64,000 bases of DNA from Rhizobium sp. NLR16a (GTDB taxonomy: Bacteria; Pseudomonadota; Alphaproteobacteria; Rhizobiales; Rhizobiaceae). The notes under the pieces were generated by a model. That model saw only the letters and a list, made by a program, of their open reading frames with translations. It was not told where the DNA came from and made no database searches. Made by a program: the position numbers and the translations under genes. This document shows positions 54,317 to 63,815 of this stretch, one piece after another (position 1 is the stretch's first letter; each line of letters begins with the position of its first letter). Location: assembly GCF_017948245.1 (NCBI RefSeq), contig NZ_CP072865.1, forward strand, positions 3,745,501 through 3,809,500, given 5' to 3'.

Positions 54317-54781
54317 CTATTTCCCACGTGAAAGCGGCGGCAGACGGCGTTTGACGGGCGACGACTTGATCATCGAGGTGTTGGTCTCTGCCCGTTCGGC
54401 AACCTTGTCGAGGATGCCGTCGAGCTCGGTCATCGAGCGCACCACCAGACGGGCGATGAAACAATCCTCGCCCGTCACCTTGTCGCATTCGACGATCTCG
54501 GGAATTTCCTGAATGAGGCGCTCGACGATGTGCAGCTGTCCTGGCAGCGGCCGCACGCGGATGATCGCCTGCAGCGGATAACCGACGGCGGCCGGATCGA
54601 GATCGATTGTGAAGGCCTTGATGACGCCGCGCTCCTCCAGCCGGCGCAGACGCTCGGCGGCACTGGGCGAGGAGAGGCCCACCTGCTGTGCCAGCTCCTT
54701 CAGCGAGATGCGGGCATTGCCGGCCAGCGCTTCGAGAATGGTCTGATCGATTTCATCAAGCATCTGGGCGCCGTTAGGCAT
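54317..54781 (-). CDS. Lrp/AsnC-family transcriptional regulator
   Basis: This 154-residue regulator has the Lrp helix-turn-helix (LDEIDQTILEALAGNARISLKELAQQVGLSSPSAAERLRRLEERGVI in overlapping segments) and the RAM ligand-binding domain (IVECDKVTGEDCFIARLVVRSM). The start at 54781 has AAAGGAAA upstream. The longer frame to 54976 extends into the divergent promoter region and is rejected. Divergent from an EamA exporter gene, which it probably regulates in response to an amino acid. Confidence 0.92.
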   Translation of the reverse strand: MPNGAQMLDEIDQTILEALAGNARISLKELAQQVGLSSPSAAERLRRLEERGVIKAFTIDLDPAAVGYPLQAIIRVRPLPGQLHIVERLIQEIPEIVECDKVTGEDCFIARLVVRSMTELDGILDKVAERAETNTSMIKSSPVKRRLPPLSRGK

Positions 54782-54893
54782 AAGCGTTTCCTTTCCTTTT
54801 ATTATTAGGCAACATCGGGGAAATTCATTCCTATCTTTATATAATTTCGCGTAGAGCCGCAATATTATCACCTCAGCAAAAACGGAGGCGATC

Positions 54894-55793
54894 ATGAGCG
54901 GCGATATCAAAAGAGGTTCGGTGGAAATGACGGCAGCGATGCTGATCTCGGGGACGATCGGCTGGTTCGTCGTCATGTCGGGTCAACCGGTCAGCGGCGT
55001 GGTCTTCTGGCGCTGCCTGTTCGGCGCGCTGACGCTGCTCGTCGTCTGCGGCGCCCTCGGGCTGCTGCGGCCCGGCATCATCACGCTGCGCGCCTTCGGC
55101 ATCGCGGTTTTCGGCGGCGTCGCCATCGTCGTCAACTGGCTGCTGCTCTTCGCCTCCTATTCGCATGCGACGATCTCGATCGCCACGACCGTCTACAACA
55201 CCCAGCCCTTCATGCTGCTGGTGCTCGGGGCGCTGTTCCTCGGCGAGAAGATCACCGCCGCCAAGCTGTTCTGGCTGACGCTCGCCTTTGCCGGCATGGC
55301 GGCCATCGTCGAAGCGAAACCTGAGGCCGGCGGGGCATCGGATGGCTACGGCCTCGGCATCCTGATGGCGCTGGGTGCGGCCTTCTTCTACGCGCTGGCA
55401 GCCCTTGCCGCGAAATGGCTGAAAGGAACGCCGCCACATCTGATCGCGCTGATCCAGGTCGCAACCGGCATGCTGATGCTGGCGCCGATGACGACGTTTT
55501 CGCAGCTTCCCGGCGATGCCGGCGGCTGGGCGATCCTGGTGACGATCGGCGTCGTCCATACCGGGCTGATGTATGTGCTGCTCTACGGTGCGATCCAGCG
55601 GCTGCCGACTCATCTGACCGGGGCGCTGTCCTTCCTCTATCCGATCGCCGCGATTCTCGTCGACCGGCTGGCCTTCGGCCACGCGCTGCAGCCGATGCAG
55701 ATCGCAGGCGCTGCAATCATCCTGCTTGCCGCCGCCGGCATGAACCTCGGCTGGAGCCCAAGATGGCTGCGGCCGAGGGCGCTTCAGGGCTGA
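54894..55793 (+). CDS. EamA/DMT-family transporter
   Basis: This is a 299-residue drug/metabolite-type transporter with ten predicted helices in two EamA repeats. The first contains FWRCLFGALTLLVV and TVYNTQPFMLLVLGALFLGEKI. The second contains YGAIQRLPTHLTGALSFLYPIAAILVDRLAFG. The conserved charged residue in FLGEKI-type motifs is present. The divergent Lrp gene and the LysE-type gene downstream suggest amino-acid efflux. Confidence 0.9.
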   Translation: MSGDIKRGSVEMTAAMLISGTIGWFVVMSGQPVSGVVFWRCLFGALTLLVVCGALGLLRPGIITLRAFGIAVFGGVAIVVNWLLLFASYSHATISIATTVYNTQPFMLLVLGALFLGEKITAAKLFWLTLAFAGMAAIVEAKPEAGGASDGYGLGILMALGAAFFYALAALAAKWLKGTPPHLIALIQVATGMLMLAPMTTFSQLPGDAGGWAILVTIGVVHTGLMYVLLYGAIQRLPTHLTGALSFLYPIAAILVDRLAFGHALQPMQIAGAAIILLAAAGMNLGWSPRWLRPRALQG

Positions 55794-55907
55794 GGTATCG
55801 GCAGGCACGCGGCGGCAGGCATTCCTTCTGGTGATGCATCCATCAGCGCCGGTGGATTGATGGCACGGCCCAGCGGATATAAAACGGCGGGGAAGAGGAG
55901 CCACCCC

Positions 55908-56525
55908 ATGAGCTTTGCCGCCTTGCTTGCCTATGCCGGAGCGTTGTTCATCGCCGCGGCCATTCCCGGCCCCGGCATCACCGCCATCGTAGCGCGTGCG
56001 CTCGGCTCGAATTTCCGCGAGACCTTCTTCATGGGCCTCGGCCTGGTGCTCGGCGATATGACCTATCTCACAGCGGTCATTCTGGGCCTGGCTTTCGTCG
56101 CGCAGACCTTCGCGGAAGTCTTCCTCATCATCAAGGTCGCCGGCGCTCTTTATCTCGGCTACATCGCCTGGAAACTGTGGACGGCAGGGCTGCTGCCGCA
56201 GGATATTGCCGCGAAAAAATCCGGCAATGTCGGCCTGTCCTTCCTCTCCGGCCTGCTGGTGACGCTGGGCAACCCGAAGACGATGCTGTTTTATGTCGCA
56301 CTGGCGCCGACGCTGATCGATATCGGCAATATCACCCTGCGCGACTATGCGCTTCTGCTCGCCGTCACCTTCGTGGTGCTGATCACCGTGCTGGTGCCCT
56401 ATATGCTGCTTGCCGCGCGCGCCCGCACGATGCTGAAACAGCCGCGCGCCCTGCGGGCGCTGAACCGGGTTGCAGCCGGCATCCTTGCGGGCACGGCGGC
56501 GTTCATCGCGACGCGGGCAGCCTGA
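55908..56525 (+). CDS. LysE/RhtB-family amino acid exporter
   Basis: This is a 205-residue membrane protein with six predicted helices. The family start AAAIPGPGITAIVARALGSNFRETFFMGLGLVLGD and the motif GLLVTLGNPKTMLFYVALAP are diagnostic. ATG 55908 follows GAGGAG. The in-frame start at 55857 would add a hydrophilic tail that family members lack. It lies 115 bases after the EamA gene; together they may form an amino-acid efflux locus under Lrp control. Confidence 0.9.
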   Translation: MSFAALLAYAGALFIAAAIPGPGITAIVARALGSNFRETFFMGLGLVLGDMTYLTAVILGLAFVAQTFAEVFLIIKVAGALYLGYIAWKLWTAGLLPQDIAAKKSGNVGLSFLSGLLVTLGNPKTMLFYVALAPTLIDIGNITLRDYALLLAVTFVVLITVLVPYMLLAARARTMLKQPRALRALNRVAAGILAGTAAFIATRAA

Positions 56526-56534
56526 AATAAACAT

Positions 56535-56552
56535 CCGCCAAGAGGCGGTTTT
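56535..56552 (+). terminator. terminator after the LysE-type exporter gene
   Basis: CCGCC (56535-56539), an AAGA loop and GGCGG (56544-56548) are followed by TTTTC. The stem is short, so termination may be partial. Confidence 0.5.
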
Positions 56553-56669
56553 CAAAGCTTATTTTCTCTCCGCCACCCCCGCCCGGCGCGAACGCGCTCT
56601 GGTCTCATTCCGTCTTTGACCCTATTCTCCTCCTCGATTTCAGGGAATGAAGTCCAAAGGGAGAGAACC

Positions 56670-57632
56670 ATGTCGCACAAACCCGGCCGCGGCCGCATCT
56701 ATTCCTCGATCACCGAGACCATCGGCGACACGCCGCTGGTGCGCTTCGACAAGCTGGCGCGGGAAAAGGGTGTGGTGGCAAACCTGATCGGCAAGCTCGA
56801 ATTCTTCAATCCGATCGCATCCGTCAAGGACCGCATCGGTGTGGCAATGATCGAAAGCCTGGAATCGCAAGGCAAGATCACATCAGGCAAAACGGTGCTG
56901 ATCGAGCCGACATCAGGCAATACCGGCATCGCACTCGCCTTTGCCGCCGCCGCCAAGGGGTATCGGCTGATCCTCACCATGCCGGAAACCATGTCGGTCG
57001 AGCGGCGCAAGATGCTGGCGCTGCTCGGCGCCGAGCTGGTGCTGACGGAAGGGTCGAAGGGCATGAAGGGCGCCATCGCCAAGGCCGAGGAGCTCGCCGC
57101 CTCCCTTCCCGACGCCATCATTCCGCAGCAGTTCGAAAACCCGGCCAATCCCGAGATCCACCGCAAGACGACGGCCGAGGAAATCTGGAACGATACCGAC
57201 GGCACGGTCGATATCGTCGTCTCGGGCATCGGCACCGGCGGCACGATCACCGGCGTCGGCCAGGTGCTGAAGAGCCACAAGCCCGAGATCCAGATCATCG
57301 CCGTCGAGCCTGCCGATTCGCCGGTGCTCTCAGGCGGCAATCCCGGCCCGCACAAGATCCAGGGAATCGGCGCCGGCTTCGCGCCGAAGATCCTCGATAC
57401 CGGCATCTATGACGAGGTCGTGACCGTCTCCAATGACGAGGCCTTCGAACAGGCCCGCCTCATCGCAAGGCTCGAAGGCGTGCCGGTCGGCATCTCCTCG
57501 GGCGCGGCGCTGACGGCGGCGATCAAGGTCGGCAGCCGGCCGGAGAATGCCGGCAAGAATATCGTCATCATCATACCGTCTTTTGCGGAACGGTATTTGT
57601 CGACGGCGCTGTTTGAGGGGTTGGGGAGCTGA
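56670..57632 (+). CDS. cysK: cysteine synthase A (O-acetylserine sulfhydrylase)
   Basis: This 320-residue PLP enzyme makes cysteine from O-acetylserine and sulfide. The PLP lysine is K53 in [11 protein letters not shown]. The substrate loop [13 protein letters not shown], the phosphate-binding [12 protein letters not shown] and [12 protein letters not shown] follow. ATG 56670 is preceded by AAAGGGAGAG. The last codons run into a GAATAGC tandem repeat that begins at the stop codon. Sulfide from the ergothioneine pathway could in principle be captured by this type of enzyme, although the genes are far apart. Confidence 0.95.
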   Translation: MSHKPGRGRIYSSITETIGDTPLVRFDKLAREKGVVANLIGKLEFFNPIASVKDRIGVAMIESLESQGKITSGKTVLIEPTSGNTGIALAFAAAAKGYRLILTMPETMSVERRKMLALLGAELVLTEGSKGMKGAIAKAEELAASLPDAIIPQQFENPANPEIHRKTTAEEIWNDTDGTVDIVVSGIGTGGTITGVGQVLKSHKPEIQIIAVEPADSPVLSGGNPGPHKIQGIGAGFAPKILDTGIYDEVVTVSNDEAFEQARLIARLEGVPVGISSGAALTAAIKVGSRPENAGKNIVIIIPSFAERYLSTALFEGLGS

Positions 57633-57693
57633 ATAGCGAATAGCGAATAGCGAATAGCGAATAGCGAATAGCGAATAGCGAATAGCGAATAGG
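57631..57693 (+). repeat. GAATAGC heptamer tandem repeat
   Basis: Eight exact copies of GAATAGC start at 57631 and repeat every seven bases, with a ninth copy ending in G (GAATAGG). The array begins inside the cysK stop codon. Because seven is not a multiple of three, changes in copy number would not alter cysK itself. Two inverted copies, GCTATTC (57734-57740) and CCTATTC (57748-57754), lie about 40 bases downstream, allowing a stem. Confidence 0.92.
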
Positions 57694-57762
57694 ATGTAAC
57701 CTGCTTTGCGGCGGGCAAGCCGATTAACTAGTCGCTATTCGCAACTCCCTATTCGCTTGCGC

Positions 57763-59295
57763 TCAGGCGGCCGCCGTCAACCTCTCGCCGGCGATCCGGT
57801 AGGAGATCGCCTCAGCCAGATGCAAACGGCCAACGGTCGGTTTGTCGTCGAGATCGGCGAGCGTGCGGGCGACCTTGAGGACGCGGTGGTAGCCGCGGGC
57901 GGAGAATTTCATCTTCTCGGCGGCGTCGCGCAGGAGTTGCAGGCCGCTCGCATCGGGCTCGGCGAGTTTTTCGATCATTGATGTGGAGCAGCGGGCATTG
58001 GTGCCGATATCCCTGGCGCCGGCGCGCGCGAAGCGCTCCTGCTGGAGCTCGCGGGCGCGGGCGACGCGGCGGGCGACATCGGCGCTGGCCTCGGCCGCCA
58101 TCGGGCGGATCAGATCGGCGGCGGAGACGGCCGGCACATCGATGCGGATATCGATGCGGTCCATCAGCGGCCCGGAGATGCGGGCCTGGTAGTCGCTCAT
58201 GCAGCGCGGGCCACGGGCGCAGGTATGGCCGGGCTCACCGGCCATGCCGCAGCGGCAGGGGTTCATCGCCGCGATCAGCTGGAATTTCGCCGGATAGGAG
58301 ACGCGGTGATTGGCGCGCGCAATGACGCATTCGCCGCCTTCGAGCGGCTGGCGCAGCGCATCGAGCGCCTGCGGCGTGAACTCGGGGAACTCGTCGAGGA
58401 AGAGCACGCCGTGATGGGCGAGCGAGGCCTCGCCCGGCCGGGCGCGCAGACCGCCGCCGACAAGGGCGGCCATGGTGGCGGAATGATGCGGGGTGCGGAA
58501 GGGCCGGCGATCGGACAGCTTGCCGCCGGTGAGCTGTCCGGCGATCGAATGGACCATCGACACTTCAAGCAGTTCGGCGGGCGAAAGCGGCGGCAGGATC
58601 GACGGCAGCCGCGACGCCAGCATCGATTTGCCGGAACCGGGAGGCCCGACCATCAGGAGATTGTGGCCGCCGGCGGCCGCCACCTCGAGCGCACGTTTTG
58701 CGCTTTCCTGGCCCTTGGTCTCGGCAAGATCCGGCAGGTTGGCGGCATTGGCGCGGATCGACGGCTCCGGCCGGGAGAGCACCTGCGTGCCGCGAAAATG
58801 ATTGGCAAGGGCAATCAGGCTGCGCGGTGCGAGAATATCGACCTCGGCGCCGGCCCAGGCAGCCTCGGCGCCGCTTTCGGCCGGGCAGATCAGCCCCTTG
58901 CCGAGAGCATTGGCGCCGATCGCGGCCGGCAGCGCGCCAGCGATGGCGGCGATGGTGCCATCGAGATTGAGCTCGCCGACGACGACAAAATCCGACAGCG
59001 CATCGGCGGGAATGGCGCCGAGAGCGACCATCAGCGCCAGCGCGATTGGCAGATCAAAATGCGAGCCTTCCTTCGGCAGATCGGCGGGCGCCAAGTTGAC
59101 GGTCACCCGTTTGCCCGGCAGCGCCAGGCCGGAGGCGTGAAGGGCGGCCTGAACGCGCTCGCGGCTTTCAGCGACCGCCTTGTCAGGCAGGCCGACGATC
59201 TGCATGCCGACCTTGCCAGGCGCGATCATGACCTGGACCTCGACCGGCACGCCTTCGATGCCCTGGAATGCTACCGTACTGACACGCGCGACCAT
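57763..59295 (-). CDS. comM: ComM/YifB-family Mg-chelatase-like AAA ATPase
   Basis: This is a 510-residue AAA+ protein. The N-terminal Lon-protease-like domain (VEVQVMIAPGKVGMQIVGLPDKAVAESRERV) is followed by an ATPase with Walker A in GPPGSGKSMLASRL and Walker B in VLFLDEFPEF. A cysteine-bearing insert (NPCRCGMAGEPGHTCARGPRC) and the C-terminal Mg_chelatase_C domain close the protein. ComM is a branch-migration helicase that helps integrate DNA during transformation in Vibrio; its role in rhizobia is inferred. The start at 59295 gives the family N-terminus. Confidence 0.92.
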   Translation of the reverse strand: MVARVSTVAFQGIEGVPVEVQVMIAPGKVGMQIVGLPDKAVAESRERVQAALHASGLALPGKRVTVNLAPADLPKEGSHFDLPIALALMVALGAIPADALSDFVVVGELNLDGTIAAIAGALPAAIGANALGKGLICPAESGAEAAWAGAEVDILAPRSLIALANHFRGTQVLSRPEPSIRANAANLPDLAETKGQESAKRALEVAAAGGHNLLMVGPPGSGKSMLASRLPSILPPLSPAELLEVSMVHSIAGQLTGGKLSDRRPFRTPHHSATMAALVGGGLRARPGEASLAHHGVLFLDEFPEFTPQALDALRQPLEGGECVIARANHRVSYPAKFQLIAAMNPCRCGMAGEPGHTCARGPRCMSDYQARISGPLMDRIDIRIDVPAVSAADLIRPMAAEASADVARRVARARELQQERFARAGARDIGTNARCSTSMIEKLAEPDASGLQLLRDAAEKMKFSARGYHRVLKVARTLADLDDKPTVGRLHLAEAISYRIAGERLTAAA

Positions 59296-59449
59296 ATGCC
59301 CACCCTTGTCCCGCAAACTCTTAGAGACCGCCCCGTGGCCGTTGAAAGCCAGCGGTTGCAATCTGGCACGGAAGCAGGACTAAAACAAGAACAATAAAAG
59401 AACGCAGGCGGATAAGCAGCAGTAATCGCGGTTGTACCCGATCGCAGCC

Positions 59450-60397
59450 TCAGCCGCGCTTGCGCTCGATCGCGTCCCAGAGCAGGGCCGCGATATCGGC
59501 GCCGCCGAACTTCCTGACCTCGCGGATGCCGGTCGGCGAGGTGACGTTGATCTCGGTCATGTAATCGCCGATCACGTCGATGCCGACGAGCAGGAAGCCG
59601 CGTTCCCTCAGCGCGGGGCCGATGCGGGCGCAGATTTCCTTTTCGCGCGGCGTCAGTTCGGTCGCCTCGGCGCGGCCGCCGACATGCATGTTGGAGCGGC
59701 TGTCATGCTCGGCCGGCACGCGGTTGATGGCACCGGCAAACTCGCCGTCGACAAGGATGATACGCTTGTCGCCCTTGCGCACGTCGGGCAGATATTGCTG
59801 GGCGATGAAGGGCTCGCGGAAGAGTTGGCCGAACATTTCCAGCAGCGAGGAGAGGTTGCGGTCGTCGCGGGTCGAATGGAAGACGCCGGCGCCGCCATTG
59901 CCGTAGAGCGGCTTCAAGATGATGTCGCCCATCTCGTCGCGGAAGCGGCGGATTTCGGCGGGATCCTTGGTGATCAGCGTCTTCGGCATCAGATCGGCGA
60001 ATTCGGTGACGAAGATCTTCTCCGGTGAATTGCGCACCCAAGCCGGATCGTTGACGACGAGCGTCTTCGGATGGATGCGCTCGAGGAGATGCGTCGAGGT
60101 GATATAGGCCATGTCGAAGGGCGGATCCTGGCGCAGCAGCACCACGTCCATGGTCGAGAGATCGACGCGCTCGGGCGCGCCGAGTTCGAAGTGATCGCCC
60201 TTGACGTCACGCAGCAGCATCGGCTCGACGCTGGCAAAGAGCTTGCCGTCGCGGAAGCTCAGGCGCTCGGGGGTATAATGGAAGAGCCTGTAGCCGCGCG
60301 CCTGCGCCTCCAGGCTCATGGCGAAGGTGGAGTCCCCTGCGATATTGATGCCGGCGACATGATCCATCTGGACCGCTACATTGGTGATCTTGGCCAT
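59450..60397 (-). CDS. gshB: glutathione synthetase
   Basis: This 315-residue ATP-grasp ligase joins glycine to gamma-glutamylcysteine. It shows the N-terminal [21 protein letters not shown], the ATP-binding [12 protein letters not shown] and the C-terminal [28 protein letters not shown]. Length is normal. A 154-base gap separates it from comM, also on the minus strand. Confidence 0.96.
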   Translation of the reverse strand: MAKITNVAVQMDHVAGINIAGDSTFAMSLEAQARGYRLFHYTPERLSFRDGKLFASVEPMLLRDVKGDHFELGAPERVDLSTMDVVLLRQDPPFDMAYITSTHLLERIHPKTLVVNDPAWVRNSPEKIFVTEFADLMPKTLITKDPAEIRRFRDEMGDIILKPLYGNGGAGVFHSTRDDRNLSSLLEMFGQLFREPFIAQQYLPDVRKGDKRIILVDGEFAGAINRVPAEHDSRSNMHVGGRAEATELTPREKEICARIGPALRERGFLLVGIDVIGDYMTEINVTSPTGIREVRKFGGADIAALLWDAIERKRG

Positions 60398-60484
60398 TTC
60401 CGTCCCTCGCTGAATGCCGGACAGATGTAGGTCGGCCCGGCATCAAACGCAACGGTCATCGAAGGCTTGCGGCAGTCGCCATTT

Positions 60485-60988
60485 TCAGGCGGCGATGCCC
60501 TGGCTGCCGCCGTTGCGCAGCATGTTGCGCAGACGGTAGGCGATTGCCAAAGGCTTCGGGAAAGGCTTGCGCAGGAAGGCGACCTTGCGGACGTAACTGT
60601 CGACCCGCCAGCTCGCCCAGGTTCCACCTGCGAAAAAGGCGACGTCGCCGGCGCACAGGGTCCGTTCCGTGCCGTCCTCGGCGGTGATATGGACCTCGCC
60701 TTCGAGGATCATCACGGTCTCGTCCCAGCCGAAATACCAGCGGAATTCGCCCGCCGTGCAGTCCCAGATCGCCGTCAGCGACGCCTCGTCATGGCCGCGC
60801 GAATGTTCGGCGGTGCGGGCTTCCGGATTGCCGCTGATGATCCAGTCGGGATTGATCGGCGTCGATTTCAGCGGCAGGTGGTCGCTCGCATGCGCGACGA
60901 AGGACTTCCCGGCCGGCTTCAGCGCGATATAAGGCACCGAGCGCGCAGCCATGCCGACCGCACTTGCAAGCATCATCTTCCAGGCCAC
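60485..60988 (-). CDS. cupin-domain protein
   Basis: This 167-residue protein has a single beta-barrel cupin domain in its C-terminal two thirds (FRWYFGWDETVMILEGEVHITAEDGTERTLCAGDVAFFAGGTWASWRV in overlapping segments). It is of the Cupin_3/DUF861 type. The canonical first-motif histidines are largely replaced by Tyr and Trp, so metal binding may differ. The start MAWKMMLASAVGMAARSVPYIAL is moderately hydrophobic but is probably not cleaved. Function unknown. It lies upstream of gshB on the same strand. Confidence 0.78.
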   Translation of the reverse strand: MAWKMMLASAVGMAARSVPYIALKPAGKSFVAHASDHLPLKSTPINPDWIISGNPEARTAEHSRGHDEASLTAIWDCTAGEFRWYFGWDETVMILEGEVHITAEDGTERTLCAGDVAFFAGGTWASWRVDSYVRKVAFLRKPFPKPLAIAYRLRNMLRNGGSQGIAA

Positions 60989-61105
60989 GCCACAACCCCC
61001 AATTCTTAATCCCTACCGCGATGGTGGATAGCAGAGAGAGGTAAGGAGCTCGTTCAACCCGGGACTAAAATTTTAACAATCCGGAAACTCGGCCGGGCAA
61101 AGCGC

Positions 61106-61474
61106 TCAGAAGGCGTCGGGAAAGTGCCGCGGCAACCGGCCGGGCATGACCGCGACGATATCGTAGCGCTGGGAAAGGCGGGCGTGATCGGCCTGGCGGG
61201 CGAGCCAGAGATCGCTTGCCGCCCGGATCCGCTTCTGCGCGGCGAGAGAGACGGCGTCGATGGCCGCAGCCTCGCCATACCGGGCCTTGACCTCGACGAA
61301 GACGGCGAGATCGCCCTTGCGGGCGACGATATCGATCTCGCCGAGCCGGGTGCGGTGGCGCAGCGCCAGGATGCGGTATCCCTTCAGCATCAGGAAGACG
61401 GCGGCGACATATTCCGACATGCGGCCACGGCGCAGCGCTTTCCTTTTGATGGCAGTGGGGTCTTTATCGCCCAT
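61106..61474 (-). CDS. yraN: UPF0102 family protein YraN
   Basis: This is a 122-residue restriction-endonuclease-like fold protein. It contains GEIDIVARKGDLAVFVEVKAR, which carries the E...D...ExK pattern of the PD-(D/E)xK superfamily. It overlaps rsmI by 11 bases, the conserved rsmI-yraN arrangement. Biochemical role not established; a nuclease or DNA-processing role is inferred. Confidence 0.92.
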   Translation of the reverse strand: MGDKDPTAIKRKALRRGRMSEYVAAVFLMLKGYRILALRHRTRLGEIDIVARKGDLAVFVEVKARYGEAAAIDAVSLAAQKRIRAASDLWLARQADHARLSQRYDIVAVMPGRLPRHFPDAF

Positions 61475-62381
61475 TGCCGCCCTTCAGCTCCAGCAGGCGC
61501 TGATAGAGCGCCTTGCGCGGCAGGCCGGTGAGACGGGCGGCCTCGGTCGCAGCCTTTGCCGTCGGCATCGACGTCGACAGGTCGGCAAGCACGGCCTCGA
61601 CATCGGCCTCGGACGTTTCCGCCGGCTGCGGCGGACCGACGACGAGGACGATCTCGCCCCTGACGTTTTCCACCTGCTGGTAATGGGCGGCGAGTTCGGC
61701 CAGCGTGCCGCGGCGGAATTCTTCATAGGTCTTGGTCAATTCACGGCAGACGCAAGCCGGCCGCTCCGGGCCGAGCACATCGGCGGCGGCAAGAAGCGTC
61801 GCGCCGATGCGATGGGGCGATTCAAAAAAGATCAGCGTCGCTGGAGTTGCGGCCAATTCACCGAGACGATCGCGGCGGGCCTTGTCCTTGGGCGGCAGAA
61901 AACCGGCGAAGAGGAAGGCGTCGTTCGGCAGGCCGGAACCAACAAGGGCGGCGAGCGGCGCCGAGGCGCCTGGAATGGGAATGACGCGGTAACCGGCGGC
62001 AATCGCCTGCCGGGCCAGCCGGTAACCGGGATCGGAGACGAGCGGCGTGCCGGCATCGGACACCAGCGCTACCGAGCGGCCGGCTTCCAGCGCCTGGATG
62101 AGCCGCGGGCCGGCTTCGTCGGCATTGTGCTCGTGGTAAGCGAAGGGGCGGTTCTGGATGCCGTAGCGGTCGAGCAGAACGCGGGTGACGCGCGTATCCT
62201 CACATGCCAGCACGTCGGCGCCGGCCAGCGTTTCCAATGCGCGCAGCGTGATGTCGCCGAGATTGCCGATGGGAGTGGCAACCAGATAGAGCGCCGGCTC
62301 CAGCGGCCGCGCCGGCACCGCCATGTTGTGCAGGCGGAAGCTTCGCCTCGTGGCGTCCTCGGCTGTGGTTTGCTCGTTCAT
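61464..62381 (-). CDS. rsmI: 16S rRNA (cytidine(1402)-2'-O)-methyltransferase RsmI
   Basis: This 305-residue tetrapyrrole-methylase-fold enzyme modifies C1402 of 16S rRNA using SAM. It carries the family motifs LYLVATPIGNLGDITLRALE, CEDTRVTRVLLDRYGI, LVSDAGTPLVSDPGYRL and FAGFLPPK. The start at 62381 is preferred. An in-frame ATG at 62420 would add 13 residues (MNRQGAGGTKAKG) and is possible. It overlaps yraN and faces away from dnaN. Confidence 0.93.
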   Translation of the reverse strand: MNEQTTAEDATRRSFRLHNMAVPARPLEPALYLVATPIGNLGDITLRALETLAGADVLACEDTRVTRVLLDRYGIQNRPFAYHEHNADEAGPRLIQALEAGRSVALVSDAGTPLVSDPGYRLARQAIAAGYRVIPIPGASAPLAALVGSGLPNDAFLFAGFLPPKDKARRDRLGELAATPATLIFFESPHRIGATLLAAADVLGPERPACVCRELTKTYEEFRRGTLAELAAHYQQVENVRGEIVLVVGPPQPAETSEADVEAVLADLSTSMPTAKAATEAARLTGLPRKALYQRLLELKGGNGR

Positions 62382-62640
62382 GCCCTTTGCCTTCGTGCCG
62401 CCGGCGCCTTGCCGGTTCATCGGCCTTTATGGGCGAGCGCTGCGGCTTCGGCAAGGGTTGGGATTTCTGTGAGGATTGCTCCGGAAAACCTGAAATGCGA
62501 GGGCTCGGCCGTCCATGCCTCTTGCCATCCAATGCTGAAGTCTGCCATTTTGCCCGTCCACTCCCCCGACCTAAATCGGGAAAGCATTCTTCGGGCCTTC
62601 GATGCGCCCGGGCAGTCACGGTCGAAAGCGGTAGCATCCC

Positions 62641-63759
62641 ATGCGTATTACTATTGAGCGGTCAAACCTTCTGAAATCGCTGAACCACGTCCACCGTGTG
62701 GTCGAACGTCGCAACACGATCCCGATCCTGTCCAACGTACTGCTCAAGGCCGACGGCCAGAACCTCGACATGAAGGCGACCGACCTCGACCTCGAAATCA
62801 CCGAGGCGACGCCGGCAAGCGTCGAACAAGCAGGCGCCACCACCGTTCCCGCCCATCTTCTCTACGACATCGTGCGCAAGCTTTCCGACGGCTCGGAAGT
62901 GCTGCTGGCGACCAGCACCGATGGCGGCTCGATGACCGTCCAGTCCGGCCGGTCGAAATTCTCGCTGCAGTGCCTGCCGGAATCCGATTTCCCGGATCTG
63001 ACCGCCGGCACCTTCACGCATTCCTTCAAGCTGAAGGCGACCGATCTGAAGATGCTGATCGACCGCACCCAGTTCGCGATCTCGACGGAAGAGACACGTT
63101 ATTATCTGAATGGCATCTTCTTCCACACGATCGAGAGCAATGGTGAGCTGAAGCTCAGGGCGGTCGCGACCGACGGCCACCGGCTGGCCCGCGCCGATGT
63201 CGACGCGCCGTCGGGCTCCGAGGGCATGCCCGGCATCATCATTCCGCGCAAGACGGTCGGCGAACTGCAGAAGCTGGTCGACAATCCGGAAGCAATCGTC
63301 ACCGTCGAGGTTTCCGACGCCAAGATCCGCATGACGATCGGCTCGATCGTTCTGACCTCGAAACTGATCGACGGCACATTCCCGGATTACCAGCGCGTCA
63401 TCCCCACCGGCAACGACAAGGAAATGCGCGTCGATTGCACGACCTTCGCCCAGGCCGTCGACCGCGTCTCGACGATCTCCTCCGAGCGCGGGCGCGCCGT
63501 GAAGCTGGCGCTGTCCGAAGGTCAGCTGATGCTGACCGTCAACAATCCGGATTCCGGCAGCGCCACGGAAGAAGTCGCCGTCGGCTACGACACGGATGCG
63601 ATGGAAATCGGCTTCAACGCCAAATATCTGCTCGACATCACCGCGCAGCTTTCCGGCGAGGAAGCGATCTTCCTGCTGGCCGATGCCGGCTCGCCGACGC
63701 TGATCCGCGACACTGCCGGTGACGACGCGCTCTACGTCTTGATGCCGATGCGCGTCTGA
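62641..63759 (+). CDS. dnaN: DNA polymerase III beta subunit (sliding clamp)
   Basis: This 372-residue clamp protein forms a dimeric ring tethering polymerase III to DNA. It has the three repeated clamp domains, starting MRITIERSNLLKSLNHVHRVVERRNTIPILSN, with TDGHRLARADV in the second and the C-terminal hydrophobic pocket segment around YVLMPMRV. It lies about 43 kb from dnaA, which is normal for Rhizobiales, where dnaA and dnaN are not adjacent. Confidence 0.97.
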   Translation: MRITIERSNLLKSLNHVHRVVERRNTIPILSNVLLKADGQNLDMKATDLDLEITEATPASVEQAGATTVPAHLLYDIVRKLSDGSEVLLATSTDGGSMTVQSGRSKFSLQCLPESDFPDLTAGTFTHSFKLKATDLKMLIDRTQFAISTEETRYYLNGIFFHTIESNGELKLRAVATDGHRLARADVDAPSGSEGMPGIIIPRKTVGELQKLVDNPEAIVTVEVSDAKIRMTIGSIVLTSKLIDGTFPDYQRVIPTGNDKEMRVDCTTFAQAVDRVSTISSERGRAVKLALSEGQLMLTVNNPDSGSATEEVAVGYDTDAMEIGFNAKYLLDITAQLSGEEAIFLLADAGSPTLIRDTAGDDALYVLMPMRV

Positions 63760-63787
63760 CGGGAACGAAGGCGTCCGCTTCCGGTTT

Positions 63788-63808
63788 TCCTCCTGTCAAA
63801 CAGGAGGA
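63788..63808 (+). promoter_or_regulatory. hairpin sequestering the ribosome binding site of the DUF72 gene
   Basis: TCCTCCTG (63788-63795) and CAGGAGGA (63801-63808) form an 8-bp stem with a TCAAA loop. The right arm is the complete AGGAGGA Shine-Dalgarno, seven bases before the ATG at 63816. No T-run follows, so it looks like translational control rather than dnaN termination. Confidence 0.6.
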
Positions 63809-63815
63809 TTCCAGA

